From Scolanthus callimorphus (Eukaryota; Cnidaria; Anthozoa; Actiniaria; Edwardsiidae), in contig CM066913.1 in assembly GCA_033964015.1 (NCBI GenBank), positions 18,437,854 through 18,501,853 on the forward strand: a DNA stretch of 64,000 bases, given 5' to 3'. This document shows positions 14,301-26,300 of this stretch, piece by piece; position 1 is the first letter of the stretch, and each line of letters begins with the position of its first letter. Under the pieces are notes generated by a model. It saw nothing but the letters and a program-made list of their open reading frames with translations, was not told where the DNA came from and made no database searches. The translations under genes were made by a program, and so were the position numbers.

Positions 14301-17300
14301 TTAAAAAAAATCGGCTTTGCCTCCACTTCTCAGTGTTCCTGATAAAACACACAGTCTCGTGTTTGATATATTACTTAACACGCTACCAATACACGCGTAA
14401 CGTCCAAGCAACTAGTCCCACAAATCAAACCAATATAATTTGTTGGTCTTAATTGTCCCAGGGAAGAAAATGAAGGCCATGGTACCGGAGCAATGGACGA
14501 TTGCAGCTAAAAGCGCGCGCGGTCTCTTTCTTTAAAAATGCGTTACAATGCATGCATTTCATCATAGCTGGAATAGTCAATTCTATGGGACTAGTCCCTG
14601 TAGAGCTTCAATGAACCTCGGTGCAAAAGTGACGCTCTTTAATCTGTTTTCCTTGATAGGCACAAATTCGGATGGATAACATTCTTTTTAAATCTGTCTG
14701 TCTACGTCGCATTCCTTGCGTGTTTTACTGGACTCGCGACGTACTTGAGGGACAAGGAAGGCGACTTCTGCGGAATTCGCACCAACAACACAACTACTGC
14801 GGGTCCGTGCTAATATATAAGGTAGGGCCATGCTCGAGGATACAGTGCTGCTGTATCCAGTGCTGCTGTATCGCCATGCATCAGCCTTCACTTAAACGTT
14901 CACTTCCTTTATGAAGAAAGGAGAGTCACTCAACGTTCTCTTAGGAGAGTCACTCAACGTTCTCTTTCTTTATGAAGAAAGGAGAGTCACTCAACGTTCT
15001 CTTTCTTATGAAGAGAGGAGAGTCACTCAACGTTCTCTTTCTTTAAGAAGAAAGGGGAGTCACTCAACGTTCTCTTTCTTTAAGAAGAAAGGGGAGTCAC
15101 TCAACGTTCTCTTTCTTTAAGAAGAAAGGGGAGTCACTCAACGTTCTCTTTCTTTAAGAAGAAAGGGGAGTCACTCAACGTTCTCTTTCTTTAAGAAGAA
15201 ACGAGAGTCACTCAACGTTCTCTTTCTTTAAGAAGAAAGGGGAGTCACTCAACGTACTCTTTTTTTAAGAAGAAAGAAGAGTCACTTGTGTCTGTGCTGA
15301 ATGACTGTGTAGGACAAAGAGGGTAATGTGCTCCATCACGTGTTGCAGCCCTTTACTATATTGATTTCAACATTTCTATTTCCCGTTTCAGGACGAGCCC
15401 AAGGAATACTTAGTCAAATTTAGCAAATCGGTAAGTCAAAACCAATCCTATCCTGATATGTCTTAGACTAGCATGTCTCGATTGCGCTAGTACTTTTCCA
15501 AATAGTTTGGAGCATTATTTTACGTTTCCAGCATGCACTCTTAGACTGGGTTTCAATTACATTTCCAACAAGGAAACAATGATGAAAACGTTTTGTTTGT
15601 TCCCGTGTTCAGCAAGAATATGCGGTTTACGCTCTACACATCTTTTGTATCGTGCTGGCCTGTTTCCATCTAAGCAAGGAGGCTGCGCAAATCTTCCGAA
15701 TGGTAAGTATCAATTTCCTCAATTTTTTTAGATCAGTTAAACAATATTACGGCCACTGACTTCAGTCTTTTTGCAAGACGCTTCCAAACACTCGAGTGTA
15801 GAAAGAAAAATACTCAGTAACCTGAGGATCAGGCCTCCCTCCTCTCCCGTGAAAAGTAAATACCGGGAAATCGAGAAGATGGCCTGATACATGTACTGTT
15901 CAGTTGGTGTGTTTTGTGGTCAGAAAACGACCGCGGCCTTTCATTGGTCAAAAAACAATGCCACATACAAGGCAGATGGCGGGTCTACTGTCATGTCAAG
16001 TCTATGGCCGCCATTGCTCTCTTCGACTTAAGTTGCGAATTCTGAGTTATACAGCTATGGGTCTTTGGAAATATTTAGTTTAGAAACATGTCAGATGCTC
16101 TATCAGGCTTTAGTCAGGTTTGAAAAAGGCCTCAGATGACTTTGGGATCCAGAAGCCTTAACACTGAGCAAACCATTCTTCCAGAAAAGAGCGGAAAACA
16201 GGCTGACTAGGTCTATTGGCCAAAGAAATGTATACTTTCATGGCTGACAGTATGACGTATGAGTCAATCAATCATATAATCGAACTGTCCGGAATTAGGG
16301 TACATGATGTTATTTGTTTTCTAGCGGTTCAAGTATTTCACAGTGTTTCTGGCGCTTCAACAATTTCAGTTATATTTCACGAACTATCCGGAAGTAAGGT
16401 ACATGATGTCACTTTTTTTTCTAGCGTTCCAAGTATTTCACAGACATCACAAATTATATCGAGCTAACAATCTACATAACAGCTTTAGTATACCTGTTTC
16501 CTGTGAGGCTGTGCAAGGTCCACGTCCAAGCTGCCGCCATTTCTCTCTTCCTGGCCTGGCTCAACCTAATCCTTTACTTCAGAAGGTACATTATGGTATA
16601 CCCAGTCTTGTCAACTGTAAATAGCAAAAGGACAGACTGTGTTAGAGCGGATTTCAGATGACTGTCGAAACTAAATCACACTTGCAATTTCTATGCTTCC
16701 TATTGGCTGATGTTTTTTGACTTAAAAGTCTTTGATTAGTCAGCCAATCAGAATTCACAGAAATAACAAACAAGCATACAGTGTCTCTCTTAAACGCAAG
16801 TCGTAATTACTTCGTCTCCTGATTGGTTAGTTGTTGAATGGGTTTTGTTTTAGATTAGATAAGTGCATTTACTTTTCTTACTTTTCGACACTCATCTGAA
16901 ATCCACTCTGTGAGGAAAAGTAGTGTCGACAATAAAGCATTCCAATTACATACCTTACACTTTTTCTCCGGGTGCAACATATGGCGAGTTCTTGATGCAA
17001 ATAGCTTGAAAATGTCCGAAGCGACCATTTTAGTTTAGTCCTTGAAACAAGCTCGATCAGACAATCCACTTCCATTTACATTCGAGGTTCGCCGTTGACA
17101 CTGACAGGTGTCAGAGAGTTCCACTAGGAAGAAGCAAGAGAAACATGAATATAGTAGGGAATTACAGACATGTATGGGTATCCGTGGATCACATTCATGA
17201 TATTACCTTTCGAAAACTTTTCCAGGATCTCGTTCTACGGCAAATATGTCATCATGTTGACGACAATGTTCAAGACGTTGTTACAGGTAATAAAGTACCT

Positions 17301-20300
17301 CATGCGGACCTGCCAATGCAATCATAAGACGATCATCTTCATTGTCGCATCATTCATCACCATCTCCTCCTCCCCCCTCCTCCCCTCCTTCCTCGTCATC
17401 TTTTCTTGTTCCTTGGCATCCCTCTTCGATGTCTAAACGTTGTTGTCCCTTTTCCTCTTACCCCCTCGTCATTTTGTTCTTGTCCCTTGACTTATTCAAT
17501 ATCCAATCGTTGCAGTTCTCCTCGGCTCCATCATCAAGTTTTAAACTATTGCCTGCTGCCTGCGTGCTACGTTCATGTTAAAAACTACGCATTTAGTTCC
17601 CAGCATCCTAGCGCGCCAGGGCCCTCCCCTTTCTCTGGGGGGAGGTGAGGGGAGGACCCTGGCACGCGAGGATGAGCTCCCAGTAGGGACTTCAGGTCTG
17701 ACCAAAAAGTCTTTGAGCGATTTCTCCCTTTTATGGGAAACTAAAGGAGGTTTCGGGAAGAGTGTAGGATTGACCTTTATGATACTAATTAGATCACCAC
17801 CAACTGTCAGCACCTCGGAAAAAAAACTATTGATCGCCCCCAGAAACGACTATCAGTTTCACTATCGTCTGCTGTTGTCATTGATCAGCTTTATCAGCTT
17901 CGTGTTCTGTTGAGGCCGTTCAGATTCCTGTCCACAGCTACTGTCATACTCCTTGTTTTGTATGGCTTGTTCAATACAAGAAACAACTCTTGATTTTTGT
18001 TCACGTGTTGGCTACTTTCTCTTATTACCCCCAGGTTATGGTTCTGCTTGTGCTGTTCGTGATGGCATTCGGAACGACATTCTATATTTTAATGGATAAC
18101 AAGGTAAAAGAACGTTACGACTTTGAATAGCAAACATAAAGCGTTCCCACGTTGAATGCTAATAACAGTCTCTGAAGAAATCCCCTGTGTACTTGGAAAT
18201 CACGTCTACATGATGTTCTCTAGAGGATCGTCCAGCGGTACACACTGGACATCGTGTTAGCATCACCTGGATTGAAGTTTGAGCAGCTGACACAGGGAAT
18301 TTCTGCAGAAACCCATCCATGGGAACAGCTGAATTTCCCAAGGCATACACATAGGAAGTGTTCGGAATTCACATGGATAGCCAACACTTCCCATTATTCA
18401 GCTTTTCCCATAGATGGGTTTCTGCAGAAATTCCCTGTGTGAAGTGGTCTGCTGCATTTTCGTTTCGTTCAGCAAGGTCCAACGTGATGACCAACTGGCC
18501 ACAAATGGCGCCTACAGTGATCTTGGCGACCAGAAATTGTCGCAAAGTCGATTGTCAAATGGCGAACTCCATTTCTATGGTGTAGGCTTTATAACATTCT
18601 CAGGCAAATTGAGGCGTTAAAGGCTTTCGTTTGTCAACAAGAAAGGGAGTAAGAAAGAAAGAAAATAAACGGAAACGAAGAAAAAACGGAAAGAAAATTT
18701 ATTGAAATTTAAAAGCCTTTAGTAGCAGCTGGAGATGACGACCAAAATTAGATTTTGGCAACCAAATATTGTCGTTTGGTGACTAGAATTTACACTAAGT
18801 AGCCAATGGCTGCGTAGAAAAAAACGTTTATATTGGGCCCTGGTCGCCCATTTGTCATAATCTCGGTGCTCACCATTATCCTGTCAGGTAAAGTCACTCA
18901 GTAGTAATCTGACCTCTTGTAGCCCTCGTTCAACACTCTATGGTACTCCATACTGAAGACGTTTGTGATGACTCTGGGGAACTTAGAATGGAGGACACAT
19001 TTATCCCTTCGTCCAAGCTCCACTATCCTGAAGCCATGTATATTCTCATCATCCTTTTCTGTCTTGGGATGCCCATCATTCTAATGAACATGTTGGTGAG
19101 CAAGCAAAATACAGGAGCCCGTGAGTAGGAGTACAAGGATATCGAGGCGACATTTTGACTGCCTAGCTATTTTTAGCAACATGTTACAATTGTTTTTTAA
19201 AATAATTTAGATAGTACGCGCGCTCTGATTGGTCGAGAGCCGTGTTTGCATTTCCCTGTGCAAACACAGTTGTGACGTCGCCCACTCGCGAGCTTCGGGC
19301 CGGTAATTTGAAATAGCTTTTAGAAAAAAGTAACATGTTTTAGGCAAAATCATTTATTAAGAAGTCAATATTACTTGGACATACATTTGATAAAGCACAT
19401 TGCATTCACATATAGCATGAGATTCGTGAAATAACATTGTTTTCGCTTCTTTACCTGAGCTGAGTTCGGCACAGTTCGACAGTCACAAGTTCAGTCTCGT
19501 TCTGCAGATCTTGTGACGTCGCCCACTCGCGAGCTTCGGGCCGGTAATTAACCATTATCCTGCGAGATTGCGCAGAATATCGTCTGATACTTAGCCGACG
19601 AGGGACGAAGTCCCGAGTTGGCTAAAATCAGACGATATTCTGCAAAATCGAGCAGGATAATGGTTTTATTATTCAGCACATCGATAGCACAAAAAAAAAC
19701 GAAAAAAATGACATTTGTGTATTATTTACGAGCTCAAAACATCATATTTTCCTCAGAGACGGATATCGCAGGATAGCTGTCATGTACAGAAGACAGCTAT
19801 TGGCGTTCCAATGACCATATTTGGGCAGTGCATCGATGTGCTGAATAATAATTTGAATTATTATTCAGCACATCGATGCACTGCCCAAATATGGTCATTG
19901 GAACGCCAATAGCTGTCTTCTGTACATGACAGCTATCCTGCGATATCCGTCTCTGAGGAAAATGTGATGTTTTGAGCTCGTAAATAATACACAATAGTCA
20001 CTTTTTTCGGGGGTTTTTGTGCTATCGATGTGCTGAATAATAAAACCATTATCCTGCTCGATTTTGCAGAATATCGTCTGATTTTAGCCAACTCGGGACT
20101 TCGTCCCTCGTCGGCTAAGTATCAGACGATATTCTGCGCAATCTCGCAGGATAATGGTTAAATAGCTTTCAGAAAAAAGTAACATGTTTTAGGCAAAATC
20201 ATTTATTAAGAAGTCAATATTACTTGGACATACATTTGATAAAGCACATTGCATTCACATATAGCATGAGATTCGTGAAATAACATTGTTTTCGCTTCTT

Positions 20301-23300
20301 TACCTGAGCTGAGTTCGGCACAGTTCGACAGTCACAAGTTCAGTCTCGTTCTGCAGATCTTGAAAAAAGTGCTTCCAAAAACTAATCCTAGATCCTCGTA
20401 TAATGTTTGACAAGACCAGACGGTACAAATAAGTGGATTCCTTCCTTCTTTTCGATGCTTGCCGTAAATAAAGCGTTCAAATACGCTCTTCCAAGCAGTT
20501 CCGCTGCCACATGCAAGTTCTTGCTCGGGAGAAATTTTTTCACAGACGAAGAAACTGGGCCAACACACCTATGTAAAGCAACGGCTTCTCTACTTAAGTC
20601 TTCTGTTCACCTTCTGTCGTAATTATTTTGTGTTTTGAACGGAAGAAGCCTCCATTTTAAGCCACGAATGTCATTTTAAATCCCCTTCGCTTGCCGCCAT
20701 CTCAGAAAACTTGCAGTCCGATCAGAAAGAGATTTACAAATCATGCGATAGACGGAGCGCTCTGATTGGCTGATGCAGCCTTTTCATCTGTATGGAGAAT
20801 TTAGAGTCTCATCCGCTTCAAAAACTTACTATTCCTGTCCACGCGGATTTTATTTATGTAGATAATTATTTTATAAAACAAATAAAACACAGTTTCCGTG
20901 ACTGCACAGGCTTATGCAAACCTCGATGTGGTTTGGAGAATTCTCGAGCAGGTGCAAACACTCTGTTTCCACTGTTTTCCACTGAATGGAAAGGCGATTG
21001 AGGAACATAATGTTTCTCAATTAAAGCTTGAACTAGGAAAAAGAGGCCTGCCAAAATCAGGAAACAAGGCTGAGCTTGTGGAGCGACTTCAAATTTACCT
21101 TAGTTCGAATCAAGACACTCTGAATGATTCCCGCCAAAATTCAAATGGTGCAAAGCCGGAGGAAACCAACACAAACGCCAGCAGTTGCCCGTGTTATGCA
21201 CTCTTTCTGGATCTTAAAAAGAGGTTGAGGGGATCAAAACCAGACCTTTTTCTCAAACACGGGATTCTTCGCACTTGGAAGGGAAAATAGGTAAATTACA
21301 AAGTGAAATCGACCAACTTCGCTGTTTTAATAGATCATTACAAGATGAAAACAAAAAGCTTACAGAGGAGCGTGATTCCTTGAAATTTGCATTACAAATT
21401 ATAGCTAGAGAATCTACTTGTCTAAATTCAAAGGCAGATAACAACCGATCCATGACAAGTAGTGAACACAGCGCCGAAAACAATAGCACTTGTGTTTCAA
21501 ACGATCGCCAATCGGCGCCAAGGGAAGGTAAACAGCACGCCAATGCAGTTGATGTGTCTAAAAAGAAGGGTAGAAGAAAAACAAAAAGGCAGAGCCCTCT
21601 GCCAAGGAAAACGAACAGGAAAAAACGCAAACTACTCTGTTAGTCGAAGACGACCAGGACAAAATGCGAACTACCTTGTTAATCGGAGACTCCATGGTAA
21701 ATAATATTCAAGGAAAGAACTAGGAAAATCAGCCGGTCATCGAGTTGTTGTGAAGTCCTTTTCCGGCGCTACCACAAGAGCAATGAGGGATTATCTGAAG
21801 CCTAACTTAGAGCTGGGTCCAAGTGAAGTTATATTACATGTTGGAACGAACGATCTGAGGTCTAGAGAACCAAAGGAAGTAGCCGAGTCTGTTATCGACC
21901 TAGCTCGACAGATCGAAAGTAGCTGCGATGCCAAAGTCACTATCTCTGAATTTGTATGTAGAAGGGGTCCCCTTAATGAAGCCGTTGACACAGCTAATAA
22001 GCATCTAACAAAGTTGTGCCGGCAGAACGAGTGGACTCTGATTCGACATCAGAACATCACAGTCAATGGGTTAAACAAAGGGGGACTTCATCTAAACTAT
22101 AAAGGTAATAATCAGTTTTTCAAAAATTTTAAATCTCACTTAAACTGAAATGATGTGCTGAAAGTGAATGCCGTGTCTGAAAATGGTGTTATAAACAAAA
22201 GCAGTAGGTCTGTTTTACCAAATCAAAAGGGAGTAGACCCTACCAAAATCCTTCCAACTCAGCGCGGTTTGAAATTAGCTTGTCTCAACATCAATAAACT
22301 AACAACTCACATAGACGAGCTTAGGATATTTCTCGCTAATAACAACATTGATGTATTAGCGATTAATGAGACAAAATTAGACGAGAACATAAACAATAAT
22401 GAAGTTCACATCCTTGGATACGAAATAATTCGCCGGATAGAATTTTAAACGGCGGGGGAGGGGTGTGCTTTTATGTGAAAAAGTCAATCAATTTTTCAAC
22501 TCGAAAGGATTTAGACATGGAAGACCTGGTTACCCAACTAGGGTAACGCCTACCACTTCAACTCTAATTGACCATATTTATACCAATTGTTTGGATAAGA
22601 TTGCGTGTTCGGGGGTTCGTCATACCGCTATTAGTGATCACAGCATGGTTTTTGCATATACAAAGTTGGCACTAAATGGGAAGTCTAGTGGGCATAATAC
22701 AATCACTTACAGGAATTTTCGGAAATTCAATAGGCTAAGTTTTCGAAACGAAATCTCAGATCAATCATGGGAAAACGTTTATGCATTATCGAATCCAAAT
22801 GAAATGTGGCAGGAATGGAAGCGTACGTTTCTAGCCATAGCTAACAAGCACGCTCCTATGAGAACAAAGCGCGTTCGCGCGCGAAGTCTTCCTTGGATTA
22901 CATCAGCATTGAAAGAGATAATGCATAAGCGTGACATCCTAAAAATAAAAGCTATTAAATCTAATGCTTCTCATGACTGGATATTATACAAAGAGAGCGT
23001 AACAAAGTAAATTCTCAAATTAGATTAGCTAAAAAAGAATATTATCAAAAAACTTTTGAAGACTATACAGGTGACTCTCGTAAAACATGGCAGACTATTA
23101 ATGAGCTAACATCACGTAAAGCTGGGAAAACGTCAGTGACATCACTTAAGGTGAATGGGTCAACTATAACCAATTCAGGGCAAATATCAAACGAGTTTAA
23201 TAATCATTTTGCCACTATTGGCCCAAAGCTTGCCAGTGAGATCGACTCCAATAGCGGAGACTTCCAACGTATCTCACTGGCACAGATAAACGCTTTCATC

Positions 23301-26300
23301 TTCGTCCTACTAATGCAAATAAGGTATTTTCACTTATGACCAAACTAAACAAGTCCAAGGCAACTGGCCTGGATGGAATATCTGCTAGGCTTATACGAGA
23401 GTGCGCCGAGTTCATATGCATGCCAATATGTGCTCTATTTAACCAATCTATCATTCAGGGCATTTTCCCAGATGAATGGAAATCCGCTAGAATTACACCA
23501 CTATTCAAGCAAGGTAGTCGAGACGACGTAAATAATTATCGTCCGATCTCGATTATCCCAGTTGTGGTCAAGGTTTTCGAAAGAATCATTTACGAACAAT
23601 TATATGCCTATTTAGAGGAGCACGATATACTCTGTGAAAATCAATCAGGATTTCGCACAGTTCATTCCACAGTCACGGCTTTGCTTGAGGCAACTGACTC
23701 CTGGGCATATAATATAGATGTTGGAAAAATCAATGCAGTAATCTTTCTCGATCTAAAAAAGGCTTTCGACACCGTTGACCACAATATTCTCCTAGCCAAG
23801 TTAGAGCACTATGGCGTATCTGGAAATTCATCGAAACTGTTTCAGTCATATTTAGATAACCGAACACAGCAATGCTCTGTCAATGGGTCCTTATCTGAGA
23901 GACGTATAATGGCCTGTGGAGTCCCTCAAGGAACCATACTCGGTCCTCTCCTATTCTTACTTTACATCAACGACCTTCCAAACTGTTTGTCAAATTGTAA
24001 ACCGAGGATGTATGCCGATGATACGCATCTCACGTACGCAGGCAGCGATGCTACCAGCATCGAGTCTTGTCTTAACGAGGACCTGTTGAATGTGCATGCG
24101 TGGCTTAATGCAAATAAACTAACCCTAAATATGACGAAAACGGAGTTCATGTTAATAGGATCCAGCCAAAGACTGAATACTCTTACGGCTTCACCAACAG
24201 TCACAATAGACGGTACGCACGTCAAACAGGTTGAAACTACAAAATCGCTGGGTGTGACAATTGATGATAAACTTAACTGGAAATGTCACATTGAAAATAT
24301 CACAAAAAAGATCGCTTCCGGCATCGGGGCCATAAAACGTATAAGGCACCTGGTGCCTCAGGCGACCTTAAAACACATTTATCAAGCCTTGATACAGCCT
24401 CATTTCGACTACTGTTGTACTGTTTGGGGAAGCTGTGGGGTAACCCTACAAGACAAGCTTCAAAAATTGCAAAACCGAGCAAGCCGTGTGGTGACATTTT
24501 CAGATTATGACGCTGATGCTGGCCAATTGCTTGAGGCTTTAAGTTGGAAGTCTCTCGATTGCCAGCGAAATTTACAAAAGGCCACTATGGTTTTTAAATG
24601 TCTCCATGGGCTTGCTCCAAGTTATTTGGCTTCAAAATTTTCTATGAAATCAACAAGCTACGACCTGAGGGACTCTGAGAATAAACTTAATGTTCCAAAA
24701 CCAAGAACTAACTATCTAAAAAACAGCTTCACTTATACCGGCGCCACACTGTGGAATAGCCTTCCGCGTGAAGCAAGATGCTCAGAGTCACTCGGGTCTT
24801 TCAAACGCGCAGTATACACGGCATTCACGGAAAGCAGCTCTTTATTTTAATTATAGGAGTTTTTATAATTATTTAATTAATATTCTATAGTTATTAGTAG
24901 TTAGTAGTAGTAGTTTATTGTTATATAGTTATATGTAGTTATATATTTTTAATATTAGCTGATGAATTGCACGTGTCTAAATAAAGTTTATCTATCTATC
25001 TATCTATCTATCTATCTGCTCTCGAATTCTCCCAACCACATCTCGGTTTGCATAAGCCCGTGCAGTCACGGAAACTGTGTTTTATTTGTTAATTCACAAG
25101 CATACTTCCCTTGTAAGACACTACTGATGCGCTCTTTAACTTGTCGAAATCATCTTTGAGTTAGACTTGCCAGTTTTCATGACTTCTTATTTGCGAGATT
25201 TCGCACAGTTTCTTATTCGCAAACGTTCAACCACTGTGTCAATAACATGGGTTGCAAATCCCGGCAAGGCACCGACGGTTTAGACTCTGAACGCTCATCT
25301 CATTATATTTATATTAGCCTTCATTAGCCCATCATCAAAATAACAAAATACGCGCCCTATTGGTCAATAGGTGTGTTTGCATAACTGTCTCGAATTCTTC
25401 CAATTGCTTGATGAGACTCCTTTTTGTCTGTCAGACTGGTTTAACCTGGCATATGAAATTGCTTGATAAGACTCCTTTATTTGTCAGATGGGTTTGACCT
25501 GGCATATTAAATTGCTTGATAAGACACCATTATTTGTCAGATGGGTTTGACCTGGCATATTAAATTGCTTGATAAGACACCTTTGTTTGTCAGATTGGTT
25601 TGACCTGGCATATTAAATTGCTTGATAAGACACCTTTGTTTGTCAGATTGGTTTGACCTGGCATATTAAATTGCTTGATAAGACCCATTTGTTTGTCAGA
25701 TTGGTTTGACCTGGCATATTAAATTGCTTGATAAGACTCCTTTGTTTGTCAGATTGGTTTGACCTGGCATATTAAATTGCTTGATAAGACACCATTATTG
25801 TCAGATGGGTTTGACCTGGCATAATAAATTGCTTGATAAGACACCATTATTTGTCAGATGGGTTTGACCTGGCATATTAAATTGCTTGATAAGATGATAA
25901 GACTCCTTTGTTTGTCAGACTGGTTTGGCCGTAGGTGATATTGACAAGATCCAACAGAAGTCTGTGATGGATCGGTACGTCATGCAGGTGGAGCTGCTGC
26001 TTGAGTTGGAGAGCTCGTTACCATCCTTTATCATGCGCCGTGTCCAGGTGACAGAACACGTGGAGTATCCAAACAGGAAAGCTCCCTTGAGATCGCGGGT
26101 AAGGATCGTCATACTTAGCTGCCAATCAAGCTTGACAACGAATCAACGTTAACCAAACCATGATAGTTGTGAAGGTGGGGGAGGGGGGCTTTTGCTCTTT
26201 AAAATCTGCCCCGCAGCCCACGAGACTCTAAAATGATAGACATCAGCGATGATGAAACGAATATGGCGATGAGCAGGTTGATGCAGGTGATGATGGATCT

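Larger units (their letters stand above)
20898..25017 (+). mobile_element. CR1/L2-like non-LTR retrotransposon in a TRPA1 intron
   Basis: It comprises a frameshifted ORF1, a partly deleted ORF2 and a microsatellite tail of TCTA units, in the order typical of CR1/L2 LINEs. It sits in sense orientation in the intron between the TRPA1 pore exon and the first C-terminal exon. The exact 5' boundary is uncertain; no clear target duplication was seen. The ends are bracketed by inverted arms at 20876-20951 and 25016-25095. Confidence 0.8.

Noticed and set aside
14911..15120. Open frame with repeated GESLNVLFL-type peptides
   Set aside because: It is the translation of a 36-bp minisatellite whose period is a multiple of three. 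It lies in an intron and has no other support.
17157..17225. Extension of the TRPA1 S5 exon upstream to include ITDMYGYPWITFMILPFENF
   Set aside because: The frame is open, but the acceptor at 17224-17225 gives the exact phase and an S4-S5 junction that aligns with TRPA1. The longer version would insert about 22 residues there.
19715..19994. Two 65-aa frames with almost the same sequence on opposite strands
   Set aside because: They are mirror images produced by the palindrome at 19549-20160, not genes.
20332..20568. 78-aa minus-strand frame (MCWPSFFVCEKISPEQELAC...)
   Set aside because: It overlaps the end of unit V and has no recognisable domain or gene structure. I treat it as chance, though it could be a remnant of an element's coding sequence.
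25399..25918. CRISPR array (regular repeats)
   Set aside because: The units are contiguous with no unique spacers, and the sequence is a eukaryotic intron.
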